Assembly (NCBI GenBank): GCA_964445985.1
Contig: CAYUMU010000038.1
Location: forward strand, 1 to 56,284
Reading direction: 5' to 3'
Length of the DNA: 56,284 nucleotides
From: CAYUMU01 sp964445985
GTDB taxonomy: Bacteria; Planctomycetota; Planctomycetia; Pirellulales; S012-138
Shown here: positions 25,497 to 34,368 of the stretch, one piece after another
How positions within the stretch are numbered: position 1 is the first letter of the stretch
Layout: each line of letters begins with the position of its first letter
Notes under the pieces: model-generated
The model's input: the letters and a program-made list of their open reading frames with translations, nothing else
Databases searched by the model: none
What the model was told of the DNA's origin: nothing
Position numbers and translations under genes: made by a program

Positions 25497-26128
25497 ATGC
25501 CAGGTGCTCCTGTAAGGGGCGGAGTCCATTCATCACAAAGCCCTGCCGACGTAAGTGGGCAATACTCGGGATGAAGGCGGAAAAACTCACAAGCGGCGAG
25601 GTTCATCACTCCCTCAGGATCGAGCTCATCGAGAGAGTAGTCTTGGAGACACAGTGCCTCGTAGGCGCTACATATCAGTTGCTTGGGTTGCGTTCCGGGC
25701 GCGATTTGCCCCAGGCAGATCGCGCCTCTGAATGCCGGACGGATATTGCTATGGAAGGGGTCCACGGGAGAAAGCAAGCCGATGGGCCCCCAACTGGCTG
25801 GCGCTTCCCAACGCCAAGATTCTTCGTAACGCAGATGGAACACTGCCTCACGGCCAACCACCAGTTGGCCATCCCGCGGCCAACGGGGGACGGGCATATC
25901 TATCGAATAGATGACGTCCATTTCCCCTTCGAGCCGCAGGTCTTGCACTCTCATCCGTGGCGACGCGTTGGCGAGGGCGATGATGCTTTCCGCCGCCTGC
26001 TGTTTCCATCCCTTCCAAGCTCGATTGCCGTTGTTTGCCGTCAGGGCATGCAGAATCAGCCATTGGTGCCAATCCTCTTTGGGACATTGCTTTACGTCGG
26101 ATCGTTCCTTGGATCGTAGCGAATCCAT
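25484..26128 (-). CDS. UBC-fold E2-like conjugating protein (module A)
   Basis: A protein of 214 residues. The core resembles the UBC fold: strands at 70-105 (VIYSIDMPVPRWPRDGQLVV, AVFHLRY), then FHSNIRPAFRGAICLGQI at 125-142. This parallels the eukaryotic E2 active site HPNIxxxGxICLxIL, with C138 as the thioester Cys; the His-Pro-Asn is altered to His-Ser-Asn. A C-terminal helix region with VMNLAACEFF matches the D..(M)NxxAAxxY pattern of prokaryotic E2s. ATG 26128 has GAGGA 10 nt upstream; an in-frame ATG at 26227 with AGG also exists. It overlaps the next gene by 13 bp. Confidence 0.75.
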   Translation of the reverse strand: MDSLRSKERSDVKQCPKEDWHQWLILHALTANNGNRAWKGWKQQAAESIIALANASPRMRVQDLRLEGEMDVIYSIDMPVPRWPRDGQLVVGREAVFHLRYEESWRWEAPASWGPIGLLSPVDPFHSNIRPAFRGAICLGQIAPGTQPKQLICSAYEALCLQDYSLDELDPEGVMNLAACEFFRLHPEYCPLTSAGLCDEWTPPLTGAPGIWLL

Positions 26129-26352
26129 GGTCGGTGCATCCTCGCAACCTGAGCTGATGTGGACGTGATCTGGGAGGTGCGGCTCTGCGTTTGCTGAATT
26201 CGCACTCGTGGGTCGGCGTTCAAGCATGGCAACCTGCGCTTCGCTAAGGAGATCTATGGGTTAACGTGCGACGGACTTTCATTTGGTGTTACAATCGATA
26301 TTTTCTGAATCTTTTGCGGGCGGATCAATCAGAGTCAATACTTGTTAATAGG

Positions 26353-26459
26353 GCTTATTGAGCGCTGCGCTCCCAACGTCCTCCGCCGCGAGCTAATAGC
26401 CCACGAATCCAGGCTCCCGGTGGTCGCCTGCGGGTCATTGGCGGCGCAACCGTCAATAA
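26353..26459. mobile_element. 107-bp MITE-like repeat, copy 1
   Basis: About 103 of 107 bases match the copy at 36580-36686. Both end in short inverted repeats TTATTGA/TCAATAA. This copy lies 2 bp past the stop of the E1 gene (26462) and before the E2-like gene, so it probably inserted into the cluster. It encodes nothing. Confidence 0.75.
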
Positions 26460-26461
26460 CA

Positions 26462-27745
26462 TTATGCGGGGCATTGCATAGGGCTCGGCAATTGACGGCC
26501 TTCTTGTCTTGACTCGGCTGCCGTCAAGATGACAGGATTCGTAAAAAGCCATGTCAGTTGATCTTCGAATTCAATGGCAATGCCGTAGCCCGATGGCAGC
26601 CCCAGCTGTGCTAAGGTTTTGGCGCGCGCCTGGCGAACATCGGCCGCGGTCAGTGTGCTTGCCATGCCGCCAGGGGTGGTTGTGACGAAGCCCTCCGCTT
26701 GCTCCCAGCATGTTCCCCAGTGGGCAAAACGCTGGGTGGGAACCAGATGCCCCGCGGAGTCGACGGCCTGATGGAACCAGGGCAACTCCGCGCGAATCTG
26801 AAGTTTCGGCGTTCCCAGGCGCCTGGCTGCGCGGCTTCCCAAGTGCTCGACCAGGTCTTCCAATGTGAGAGAGCTCGGCGATGCTGCTATATCCATGCGA
26901 TGCCAACTCTGATGAGGACAGCGACAGTTTGAGTTTCTTTCCAAAAGGGTGGTGAAGAACCGACCCGATGCAGCCGGGAATAGACATTCTTCGGCGGCGG
27001 TCAGCGGGGGATCACGCCCCAACACATGCGATAGGACTTTGCAACTGAGCATTTCCGCCGCCAGCCCACAGACCGACGGCAACGTGCGCGTCGGCTGAGT
27101 GGGGTGCAACGTTTTGAGACCGGGGTCGCAGCCCATTCGGCTGCGTTGCTGGCTCCATTCCTGACGGCTTAATTGACAACCGGGGCAAGGGTGATCGGCG
27201 AAGCGCAAATCCCAATGGCGAATGACGGCCAGCCATTGTTCGCCGAACACGGCGCCTTGAAAAAGGGGCTTGCCCATGCCGGCGGCGAGCACGCCCGCCC
27301 AAACCAGTACTTCCAAGTTGTCGGCTGCCGCCACCCAGGCGTCGGCGTCCCAGAGCAACTGGTAAGGCAAGTTTTGAGCGATGCCGCTCCAAGTGAGGAT
27401 GCTGGCATTGGGGCCGGCCGCTTTGGCCCGCTCTCCTTGCACCCGAGCCTTCGATCGACCCACGTCCGACAAGCTACAAGGCTGGGTCCAGCAGGATGCG
27501 GTTTCGTACGAGTCGGGATCTGCCCCGACCAGGTGGCCTATGCCCGACTGAGCAAGACGTTCCATCGTCCGCCCATTCACGGCGCCCAGCCCTATGAACA
27601 GCACTCGCTTGCGGGGCAAGAGTTCAAAGGCCAGCCCTGCTCCTTTGAGCGCGATTGGCGCCAAGCCGGCAGAAGCCGGCGACAAACTTTCGCTAGGGCC
27701 GGGCCAGTGGTTCCAGCGGGCGGGCGTGGTCGCTTCGCAATTCAT
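26462..27745 (-). CDS. E1-like ThiF/MoeB-family protein with Cys-rich zinc site (module A)
   Basis: A protein of 427 residues. The nucleotide-binding start is VLFIGLGAVNG (48-58), with D76/D78 (GADPD). Zinc-type cysteines are CPGC (187-190) and CRCPH (274-278). C226 in LPSVCGLAAEMLSCKVL corresponds to the region where E1 proteins carry the catalytic Cys. The usual Arg after the Asp loop is not obvious (CW in its place), so adenylation chemistry may differ. The C-terminal 150 residues are unique and end in an E1-like extra domain. It starts at ATG 27745 in an ATGA overlap with the RING-like gene, with GGAGG 7 nt upstream. Confidence 0.8.
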   Translation of the reverse strand: MNCEATTPARWNHWPGPSESLSPASAGLAPIALKGAGLAFELLPRKRVLFIGLGAVNGRTMERLAQSGIGHLVGADPDSYETASCWTQPCSLSDVGRSKARVQGERAKAAGPNASILTWSGIAQNLPYQLLWDADAWVAAADNLEVLVWAGVLAAGMGKPLFQGAVFGEQWLAVIRHWDLRFADHPCPGCQLSRQEWSQQRSRMGCDPGLKTLHPTQPTRTLPSVCGLAAEMLSCKVLSHVLGRDPPLTAAEECLFPAASGRFFTTLLERNSNCRCPHQSWHRMDIAASPSSLTLEDLVEHLGSRAARRLGTPKLQIRAELPWFHQAVDSAGHLVPTQRFAHWGTCWEQAEGFVTTTPGGMASTLTAADVRQARAKTLAQLGLPSGYGIAIEFEDQLTWLFTNPVILTAAESRQEGRQLPSPMQCPA

Positions 27746-28371
27746 GCGAGCACCTCCGTGGGATCCCAGGCCAGGTAGGGCTCTTGCGTCAACTCCCGCT
27801 TGCAAGCCAGGCAGTTCTTCAGTTTTGAGAAGCAATTCAAGCGATCGTCCGCGAGCAAATCAGGATGGCTAGCCTCCGATTCGTTGTGGTAGATCAGGCC
27901 GCATTTGCAGCTCACGCATACCGAACCTGGCTCCATCGGCAACTGGCAGCAGGGGCACTTTTGGCCGACCATGCGCGGCAGGGGCGGGCCTACATGTGGC
28001 TCAATCCGTTCGGTGACATAGAACAGCGCCCCGGGTGAAAACAGCAAGCTGTCCCGTGGAGAGAGCGCGCTGAACGTCAAGGCGGGAACACCGTTGACGA
28101 GCAACGATCGCTGCCAAGACATCACGACCAGGTGCGACATAAACCGGCGGTCGGCAATTTGCAGCGCCACATCGGCGTCATGAACATCTTGCACCTCGCG
28201 CAAGGTTCCCGAAGGATGATCAAGTTTCGCCAGCACCAATTGTTGTTCCTGGCGAACAATGAATGGCGGACCAAGTTCCGCGGGCATGTTCGGCCGGTGG
28301 GGCAGATCTTTCCACGACCTGGCCTCTCGCTCCATCAAAGGGCCGGGATGAAGTTCATATTGGGTCGACAT
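27742..28371 (-). CDS. RING-like zinc-finger protein with FHA-like N-terminal region (module A)
   Basis: A protein of 209 residues. The C-terminal part has C139-C142 (CPCC), C152, C155, C157, H162 (VCVSCKCGLIYHN), C180, C187 and C190 (NCLACKREL). This is the spacing of a binuclear treble clef of the prokaryotic RING family, as used by E3 ligases. Residues about 65-120 (SLLVNGVPALTFSALSPRDS) recall an FHA-like sandwich. An E3-like role that guides the E2 to targets is inferred from context. ATG 28371 is chosen as the start of conserved sequence. It overlaps the E1 gene by 4 bp. Confidence 0.6.
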   Translation of the reverse strand: MSTQYELHPGPLMEREARSWKDLPHRPNMPAELGPPFIVRQEQQLVLAKLDHPSGTLREVQDVHDADVALQIADRRFMSHLVVMSWQRSLLVNGVPALTFSALSPRDSLLFSPGALFYVTERIEPHVGPPLPRMVGQKCPCCQLPMEPGSVCVSCKCGLIYHNESEASHPDLLADDRLNCFSKLKNCLACKRELTQEPYLAWDPTEVLA

Positions 28372-28531
28372 ACGGACTGCTCCCTTAATTTCTGGGACGA
28401 TGCCCACGCTTGCCTTGTGAATTCGGACTGCCGTTCGCAAGCATCATGAACACGCGCTGCGACGGCTCGATACCTCTTCCTAGTACGCCGCAAAGATTGC
28501 GGTTTTGTGATGCCTGAACGACCGACGCCTG

Positions 28532-28628
28532 AAAACAAAAAAGGCGAGGTGAGCTGCCATGCTGGTGAACCAAAACTTGCGCGGATTCGCGAAGATCTGG
28601 TCTCTTGCACAGCGGCCCACCTCGCCTT
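28532..28628 (-). terminator. structured 88-nt hairpin with T-run upstream of the cluster
   Basis: On minus, AAGGCGAGGTG (28628-28618) pairs perfectly with CACCTCGCCTT (28551-28541) and runs into a T-rich tail to 28532. Inside are small stems, for example CGCG-AATC-CGCG. It could terminate the 28758-29213 transcript or act as an attenuator for the RING gene. A second element of the same size and layout is at 48441. Confidence 0.55.
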
Positions 28629-28757
28629 GTCAGCGCCGGTAGCCGTTGATATTAACTTAGAGTTTGTTGCTCCGTTGGACTGTTAGGTGCTCATCCCTGG
28701 GACGCATCCCTTTTGGTCGGGCAAGCGCGGGGGCGGGCGGGTGGACTTCGGTTTGTT

Positions 28758-29213
28758 CTACTTGGCTTTGCCATTTCGGAGTTCACTTCCCGTGCCAAAT
28801 GGGATCGCCGTATGCAATTCATCGCGCCGATAACTGCGCGTTACTTGCATGTTACGAACGGCGCCACGGGAGATCAGCAAGATCACTTCTCCGAAGTGCA
28901 CATTCAGGTCGTCGAACAGCGGACTTACCAAGGCGAACAACTGTTCGACGGTGGCTGGAGTCGGCGCAATGACCGAGCCAGCCACTGGCAATGCTGACTG
29001 CAATTTTTCGGGTGCCGAGCTGCCAGAGTTATGGTGTTCCCATCCCACTTTGACAGGCTTGCGGAAGTGATACGTGACTCGAATCGCGCCTTCAAGAATT
29101 GAAAAGGTTTCCGCGAGAATGTCGAGTGACGTTTCAAAAGCATCTCGGCCGACAACGGGCTTTGAGCCCGCGGTTGGCGACGGCCTAACTAGCTTCTTCG
29201 ATGTTCCGGGCAT
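28758..29213 (-). CDS. unknown small protein heading the cluster
   Basis: A 151-residue protein. AAGGAGGG precedes ATG 29213 by 5-6 nt, so it is a well-supported gene. The first 25 residues are basic and low complexity; the rest alternates strands and helices (AFETSLDILAETFSILEGAI, VSPLFDDLNVHFGEVILLIS). Family not recognised. It lies 390 bp upstream of the RING-like gene on the same strand, with a terminator-like hairpin between, so it may be a separately expressed part of the system. Confidence 0.6.
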   Translation of the reverse strand: MPGTSKKLVRPSPTAGSKPVVGRDAFETSLDILAETFSILEGAIRVTYHFRKPVKVGWEHHNSGSSAPEKLQSALPVAGSVIAPTPATVEQLFALVSPLFDDLNVHFGEVILLISRGAVRNMQVTRSYRRDELHTAIPFGTGSELRNGKAK

Positions 29214-30004
29214 GCGACCCTCCTTATAACCGGGAGAGACTCGTCGCGGGCGACAGTGCGACTCACGATAAACATACCGATCGCCGAATCATGATGCAAG
29301 TTATTTTGGCGGATTAAGACCCGAAGCCCATTCTAGCGACCAAGCCGGCAGAAGGCTGGAGCAGCGCAACAACCCGTGGGGAGATTCGAATGCCGAGGCA
29401 AGCAATCCCTTAAAAACAGGAGAATATGGCCAGGCATCTCCGTTAATCCTTGTCGCCAGGCGGGATTCCATACCCATTATTCCTGGCGTCATTGAGGACA
29501 CTAGATCGCGTTTGTGGAAATGTATCCGCCAATAAGAGACCAGCTTTCCCCCATCCTGGTGTTTTGGAAACTTAGATTCCCAGCGGCCGATTTTGAGGCC
29601 GGAGCGTTCGAAATCGGCGCAGGGTGTTCGGAGTTGATGACACAGATTCCAGGTGTCGACTCACCTTGAAATCGCAGTCAATTTAGACTTTTCCGGGGCT
29701 CGTCATCGCTGGGGTATGGCTAAAGGCGTGAAGCGACGGATGCCGCTGAATATGGCTCTTTCTATTGTTTTTAGTTTTGACACGACCGCCACCATGAAAG
29801 TCGCGCGCATGGATTCTGAAATTCGTCGGAACCAGAGTTTCTATTTCTGACTGGTACTTCCGCGCTGGTTCAGCTGCCAAACGACTGCGATCTGCCGTGC
29901 CAAGTCATTGATGGAGCGGTTCAGCACGTTCAATCGGGAGGCAGCGCTGGTCCGCAAAATGCAGTGAACGGAACGCTTGGTCCCGTGGCAAATCGCGGGC
30001 ACTA
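29214..30004. other. 790-bp region with no convincing gene
   Basis: The short open frames here have no good ribosome site and no recognisable product. The base composition is lower in GC than the flanks. It may be a remnant region between the cluster and the HEAT-protein operon. Confidence 0.5.
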
Positions 30005-31903
30005 CTACTTCACGTCATTCGGCCGAATCTTGGCAATCAGTTCCTGAACTTCCGGCTTGTCTCCAATATTCCGCGCGATGGCGAGCGCCGCTTGGGCGCC
30101 GTCTTCTCTTAGCTCGGGGTTCTCGGTCGCCGCGACGGCCAGCCGGAGTGCCGTCATACTTTTCGTGCGTCCGAGCACTTCGAGCACCAGCTTCTTCTCA
30201 TCAACACGCTGGGCGGCCTCCATTGCCTTTTCGCACATCTCAACGCGCTGAGCATCGGCCTTGACGAATTGCCGAGCAAGCCGAATGTAACCTCGCAGCG
30301 CGCGAACCTGGTATTTCGCCTCCGGCGCGGTCTTCGCCAAATCCAACAGCACGGGAGCCGCATCCAGGTTCAACCACTCGCCTAACACTCGGGTGGAAAC
30401 ATCTTGAAGTTGCGGATCGGCAGCCTTACCGGCCGTGCTGAGGATTTCCAGGGACTTGGCGCCCCCCATGGCGCCGATGATTTCCAACAACGTGCTTTTC
30501 GTGGGGGCGGGAGCGGTCGACATGGCCAGGGCCAGTTGTTCGGCGCAGGCGTCTCCTTCAGGCATGCGGATGCAAGCCGCGCGCAACGCCTGCTGAGCCG
30601 CCTGGGCATCGTCTGGATGCTTGGGAGCGGTGACCTGGGAAATTAAAACAGAGAGATCCTTCAGACCAATCGTGGCTCCCAGCGCGGAAAACGCTGCGTG
30701 ACGAACGGCGGCATCGGTATGCCCTGACAGCTTGATGAGTTCTGGCGTCGATTCGATGCGACGCAGGCCGACGATTTCAATCAAGAGCGGCGACGCAGCG
30801 CCTTGAGCGGTGGCCAAACGCGATTTGAGATCTGCGTCGATTTTCTGGCCTGGCAAGCTGGCTACCGCGTTCTTGGCTGCTTCCGCTAGTTCCGCGTCTT
30901 GCCCCGCGGCGATTTGCAGCAGCGGTTCGACGAGCGTGTCGTCGCCCAAACGGGGCAGAACTCCGAGGGCCGCAATCCGCACTTCCGTGGGACCGCTCAA
31001 CGCGGCTTCTAGCACGGCGGGCAACACAACATTGTCGCCGCGGTCGGCCAAGACATACAACAATAACGCGGCGCGATCGGGCGCGGCTCCAGCGACCTCG
31101 GCCGACAAAGCCTGGGAGACCTCCGAACCGGGAAGCTCACGGGCCGTGCGCAAGCCAATCTGCAGAAATGACTTGTCCGGCGACTTGAGCTGTTCAACGA
31201 GCAGCGGGATTCCGCCCAACTGGCGCGCAAGAATGGCGCCGCGCGTAGCCTCCAAGACGTTCTGCCTGGGAACTTCCGCCTTGCGGACCTGGTCGTAAAC
31301 CGCGGCTGCTTCGTCACGTCTGCCAGCGGCCAGAAGTCGCTCGGCACACAGCACGCAGCCTTCGGCAATGGCGGCTCGCACCGGAGCGGGGGCGCTGACC
31401 AACGCCGATTGCAGGGCTTTCACTGCGTCGGTGCTTGCAATGTGCCCGAGGGCGACCGCCGCGGCCGATGCCACTTCGACGTCTTGGTCCTGCAAGCGAC
31501 CGGTTAGGATCTCGACAGCGGCGGTATCCTCGCGAATGCCTATGGAGTTGATCACGCCGACCAACAGCTTTCCTTGGAGCGCGGGAATTGCCCCACGCAG
31601 CGCTTCGTCGGCCGCCGATCCGGGAATGACTTCCAGGGCAATTCGCGACCATGAGGCCAACTGCTCATCGGTCAACAGTTTGGCCAACTCCGGCACCGCC
31701 GCCTCCGAGCCATAGATCGCCAACTGCTTGCAGGCCAGCGCCTTGGCCGCGGCCGGAGCATCGGAGCCGAGCAGCTTGATCAATTCCGGCTCGACCGATT
31801 GAGCCGTCCGAGAGTTTTCTTGGGCCTCGGCCATTGCAGCCGAATACAGCACCAGTGCCGAAAGCAAAACCAGGCGGCCTGCAGCGAATCGAATCGTAAG
31901 CAT
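30005..31903 (-). CDS. secreted HEAT-repeat protein
   Basis: A protein of 632 residues with a signal peptide (about 1-27: LVLLSALVLYSAAMAEAQ). Nearly all of the rest is HEAT-type helix pairs, each with alternating Leu/Ala (LLTDEQLASWSRIALEVIPG, VEVASAAAVALGHIASTDAV). AGGA precedes ATG 31903 by 9 nt. It follows a Tat-exported Gfo/Idh/MocA oxidoreductase gene by 80 bp on the same strand. HEAT scaffolds and oxidoreductases recur together in planctomycete periplasmic operons, so joint action is inferred. Confidence 0.87.
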   Translation of the reverse strand: MLTIRFAAGRLVLLSALVLYSAAMAEAQENSRTAQSVEPELIKLLGSDAPAAAKALACKQLAIYGSEAAVPELAKLLTDEQLASWSRIALEVIPGSAADEALRGAIPALQGKLLVGVINSIGIREDTAAVEILTGRLQDQDVEVASAAAVALGHIASTDAVKALQSALVSAPAPVRAAIAEGCVLCAERLLAAGRRDEAAAVYDQVRKAEVPRQNVLEATRGAILARQLGGIPLLVEQLKSPDKSFLQIGLRTARELPGSEVSQALSAEVAGAAPDRAALLLYVLADRGDNVVLPAVLEAALSGPTEVRIAALGVLPRLGDDTLVEPLLQIAAGQDAELAEAAKNAVASLPGQKIDADLKSRLATAQGAASPLLIEIVGLRRIESTPELIKLSGHTDAAVRHAAFSALGATIGLKDLSVLISQVTAPKHPDDAQAAQQALRAACIRMPEGDACAEQLALAMSTAPAPTKSTLLEIIGAMGGAKSLEILSTAGKAADPQLQDVSTRVLGEWLNLDAAPVLLDLAKTAPEAKYQVRALRGYIRLARQFVKADAQRVEMCEKAMEAAQRVDEKKLVLEVLGRTKSMTALRLAVAATENPELREDGAQAALAIARNIGDKPEVQELIAKIRPNDVK

Positions 31904-31983
31904 GACAATGATCCTGTAGCGTCAAATGGGCGTGAGTGCGCGGCGAAGGACAAAATCCATGACTGACTATGAGGCTCGCTGCC

Positions 31984-33309
31984 TTAGAGCCTCCACGGTT
32001 CACGCAGGGCCTCGGATCGCAAACGATTGGCTTGAGCGTCGCCGACGAACTCATTCTTCTTATGATCGTAGGTGACCTTTCGATCGAGCAAGATGGCGAT
32101 ATTGGCAGCGTTGCAAGCGATGTGCGCCTGGCAGGCCGCGTCGACATTTCCCTTCGGCAGGCCGCGCGTTTTCACACAATCGAGAAAGTCGCGCACATGG
32201 AACGTAGCGGGATAGCCGTCGATCTCAGCGACCCTTCGACCGGCCAGCAGGGCGGGCGAACTCAACACCAGCTTGCCGCTATCGCCCGCCTCGACCCAGC
32301 CTTGGTCTCCCTCAAACCGCACCGGGCAAGAACCCAGCGGGAGCCAGCCGGTTTCGCGGAAAACCAGCTCCACGCCGTTCTGGTAGCGGGCCTTTAGCTG
32401 CCCGTCTTTCGGCGGATCGTACTCCACCGGCGCCGGGCAATCGCCGACGGCCCACTGGCACAGGTCGACGCAATGCGAACCCCACTCCAACACGCCGCCG
32501 CCGATGACCTTTTTCCCGTTTTCCATTTTGAGTCCGCCAACGAATCCGCCTCCTTTTTCAAAATTGAATCCATCCAGCAGCGTTTCATTGAACGGCCGCC
32601 AGGCCGCGGGTCCCAGGTACATGTCCCAATCGACGACCTCTTTCGCAGGCTCGGACTCGGCAGGCAACCAATCGCTCATCAGCGTAATCATCCCGCGCGG
32701 GTGGGCATGAATGGTTTTCAGTTTGCCAAGCTTCCCGGCGCGCGCCAACTCGCAGGCATAAGCAAAGTGCGGCAGGTTGCGCCGTTGCGTGCCGACTTGG
32801 AACACGCGTCCGGTGCGGCGAATCGTATCGGCCAGAGCCAGACTTTGCGCGATGTTCTTGGCGCAGGGCTTCTCGCAATACATATCCTTGCCGGCCCTGG
32901 CCGCGTGCGCGGCCATCGTCGCATGCCAGTTTGGCCCCGTGGCTATCAGCACGGCGTCGATATCTTTGCGATCGAGCAGTTCACGAAAATCGCGGTACAT
33001 GTCGCAACTTTCATTTCCGTACTTGGCGTCGACCATTTTCTTGACCAGCGTGCGGCGTGATTCCTTGATGTCGCACACCGCCGTGAACTGCGCGTCCTTT
33101 TGTTCGAGGAAGCAACCCAAGTCGTACATTCCTCGGTTGCCAATGCCGATCCCTCCCACCACGATCCGCTCGCTGGGGGGGACAGCGCCGTTGCGGCCCA
33201 GGGCGGAACTGGGAATGATATGCGGCGCCGCGATGGTTGCTCCGACGCCTGCCGAGATCGCCGTCTTCAAAAAACGCCGCCGCTGAATTCGGGCTGCCTT
33301 ATTCGACAT
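31984..33309 (-). CDS. Gfo/Idh/MocA-family oxidoreductase, Tat-exported
   Basis: A protein of 441 residues. The N-terminus has RRRFLKTAISAGVG, a twin-arginine signal. The Rossmann part has GGIGIGNRG (NAD(P) motif), DIDAVLIATGPNWHATMAAH and the catalytic-type DMYCEKPCAKN (Lys of EKP). It probably oxidises or reduces a sugar or cyclitol derivative in the periplasm. ATG 33309 is supported by AGGAG. The HEAT protein gene follows. Confidence 0.93.
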   Translation of the reverse strand: MSNKAARIQRRRFLKTAISAGVGATIAAPHIIPSSALGRNGAVPPSERIVVGGIGIGNRGMYDLGCFLEQKDAQFTAVCDIKESRRTLVKKMVDAKYGNESCDMYRDFRELLDRKDIDAVLIATGPNWHATMAAHAARAGKDMYCEKPCAKNIAQSLALADTIRRTGRVFQVGTQRRNLPHFAYACELARAGKLGKLKTIHAHPRGMITLMSDWLPAESEPAKEVVDWDMYLGPAAWRPFNETLLDGFNFEKGGGFVGGLKMENGKKVIGGGVLEWGSHCVDLCQWAVGDCPAPVEYDPPKDGQLKARYQNGVELVFRETGWLPLGSCPVRFEGDQGWVEAGDSGKLVLSSPALLAGRRVAEIDGYPATFHVRDFLDCVKTRGLPKGNVDAACQAHIACNAANIAILLDRKVTYDHKKNEFVGDAQANRLRSEALREPWRL

Positions 33310-33667
33310 GCTTGCTCTCCTGAAACGTGCGAATGAAAGAACGGCGAATGCACGCCTGGGGACGATATGGTGGTAATCCTTCCCCGCCAGCATACGGCTG
33401 CCAAGCGGGCGATTCTACAGGGTTGTCGTCGTTGCGCGCAATCTCCGTCGTTTACTCGGAATTGCTGGTGGTTTCCTATGCGTAACCACGAAGGCATACG
33501 TCTGCTTCTGATGCAATTCAACCAGCTGTCGATTGGTCAACGGTTCCTTGACTATTCCGTGGCTGCCCCACGGGTATTACAAGGCGTTCCCCTGGCTCCA
33601 CCGCCACTGGCGTTTGATTCCGCAAACGCAGGGCAGGTAGCATTTCAGCTTGGAGCCGATCCAATTA

Positions 33668-34313
33668 CTCCCTCGCGGGAGAGGGTTGGGGTGGCCTGAT
33701 GAAAATATTGGAATCCAGGTAATCTTGGTAAGAATTGGCATTAAAAACTGCTACGCCCCTTCATACTTGGTGAGTCATCACACAACGCCAAGCGAAGGAG
33801 CGCAGCAGCGATGGGATTATTCCTCAAAACCGTTGGTCAGTACAGTGCTTCCACGTATGAAATTGCCCGGAATCTCCTGCGTAGTCGCGACACGCAAAGG
33901 GAGCGCGCGGCCCGGCTCGAGCGGGAATTGGAGGCCCAGCAACAAAGGTATGCCCAACTCCAGGCCAGGCAGCGCCAGCTCGAGGAACAACTGCGCGAGG
34001 CGCGGCGAGAGCGTGACCAAGCGCGGCATGCGGATTGGATTTGGCTGGCCGAGGGCGAGCGGGGCTGGCTTTCGACGGAGCTCCTGGAATCTGCGTTTGG
34101 ACGCTACAAAACGATCGAGGGCCAGCACAGCAAAGGGGGCTTTACGAGTCTGCTCGCCAGCTTTGCTCGCACGTCGGTGGCTGACACGAAGCACTGGGTC
34201 GCGACCAAGCTCGGCAAAACGCTGGCATCAAAAAAGCTGTCCGCCTATCGAAACCCCCTCTCTCCCGCACCGGATGGTTAAAAACGCCATGAAAACACAT
34301 TTTCATCAGGCCA
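33668..34313. mobile_element. internally deleted insertion element with perfect 15-bp ends
   Basis: TGGCCTGATGAAAAT at 33692-33706 and its exact complement at 34299-34313 bound a 622-bp unit. A GGGAGAGGGTTGGGG-type repeat abuts the left end (33678-33691). The interior carries a transposase-like frame (33811-34281) without a catalytic core. Target-site duplications were not seen. It resembles a non-autonomous deletion derivative of a transposon. Confidence 0.6.
33811..34281 (+). pseudogene. transposase remnant fused from terminal pieces
   Basis: A 156-residue frame. Residues 25-75 are a coiled coil rich in Arg/Glu/Gln (ERAARLERELEAQQQ). The second half, LLESAFGRYKTIEGQHSKGGF followed by TSLLASFARTSVADTKHWVA, resembles the C-terminal end of transposases that carry an ESxFGxYK motif. 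The expected large DDE core between is absent. It lies wholly within perfect 15-bp inverted ends. Probably not functional as a transposase; a DNA-binding product is possible. Confidence 0.5.
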
Positions 34314-34368
34314 GGTCGTGAGCGAGGGAATCCCACCAACGTCCCTCGCTAAACCCCGTCGGGCTCCC

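Noticed and set aside
29301..29850. small genes in the gap after the cluster
   Set aside because: Frames of about 65 codons on both strands without ribosome sites or motifs.
17149..30004. attachment sites flanking the cluster
   Set aside because: No second copy of the tRNA-Ser 3' end was seen, so an island boundary is not shown.
33367..33699. plus-strand frame upstream of the deleted transposon
   Set aside because: No good start and no recognisable product; it overlaps the promoter region of the Tat-exported oxidoreductase.
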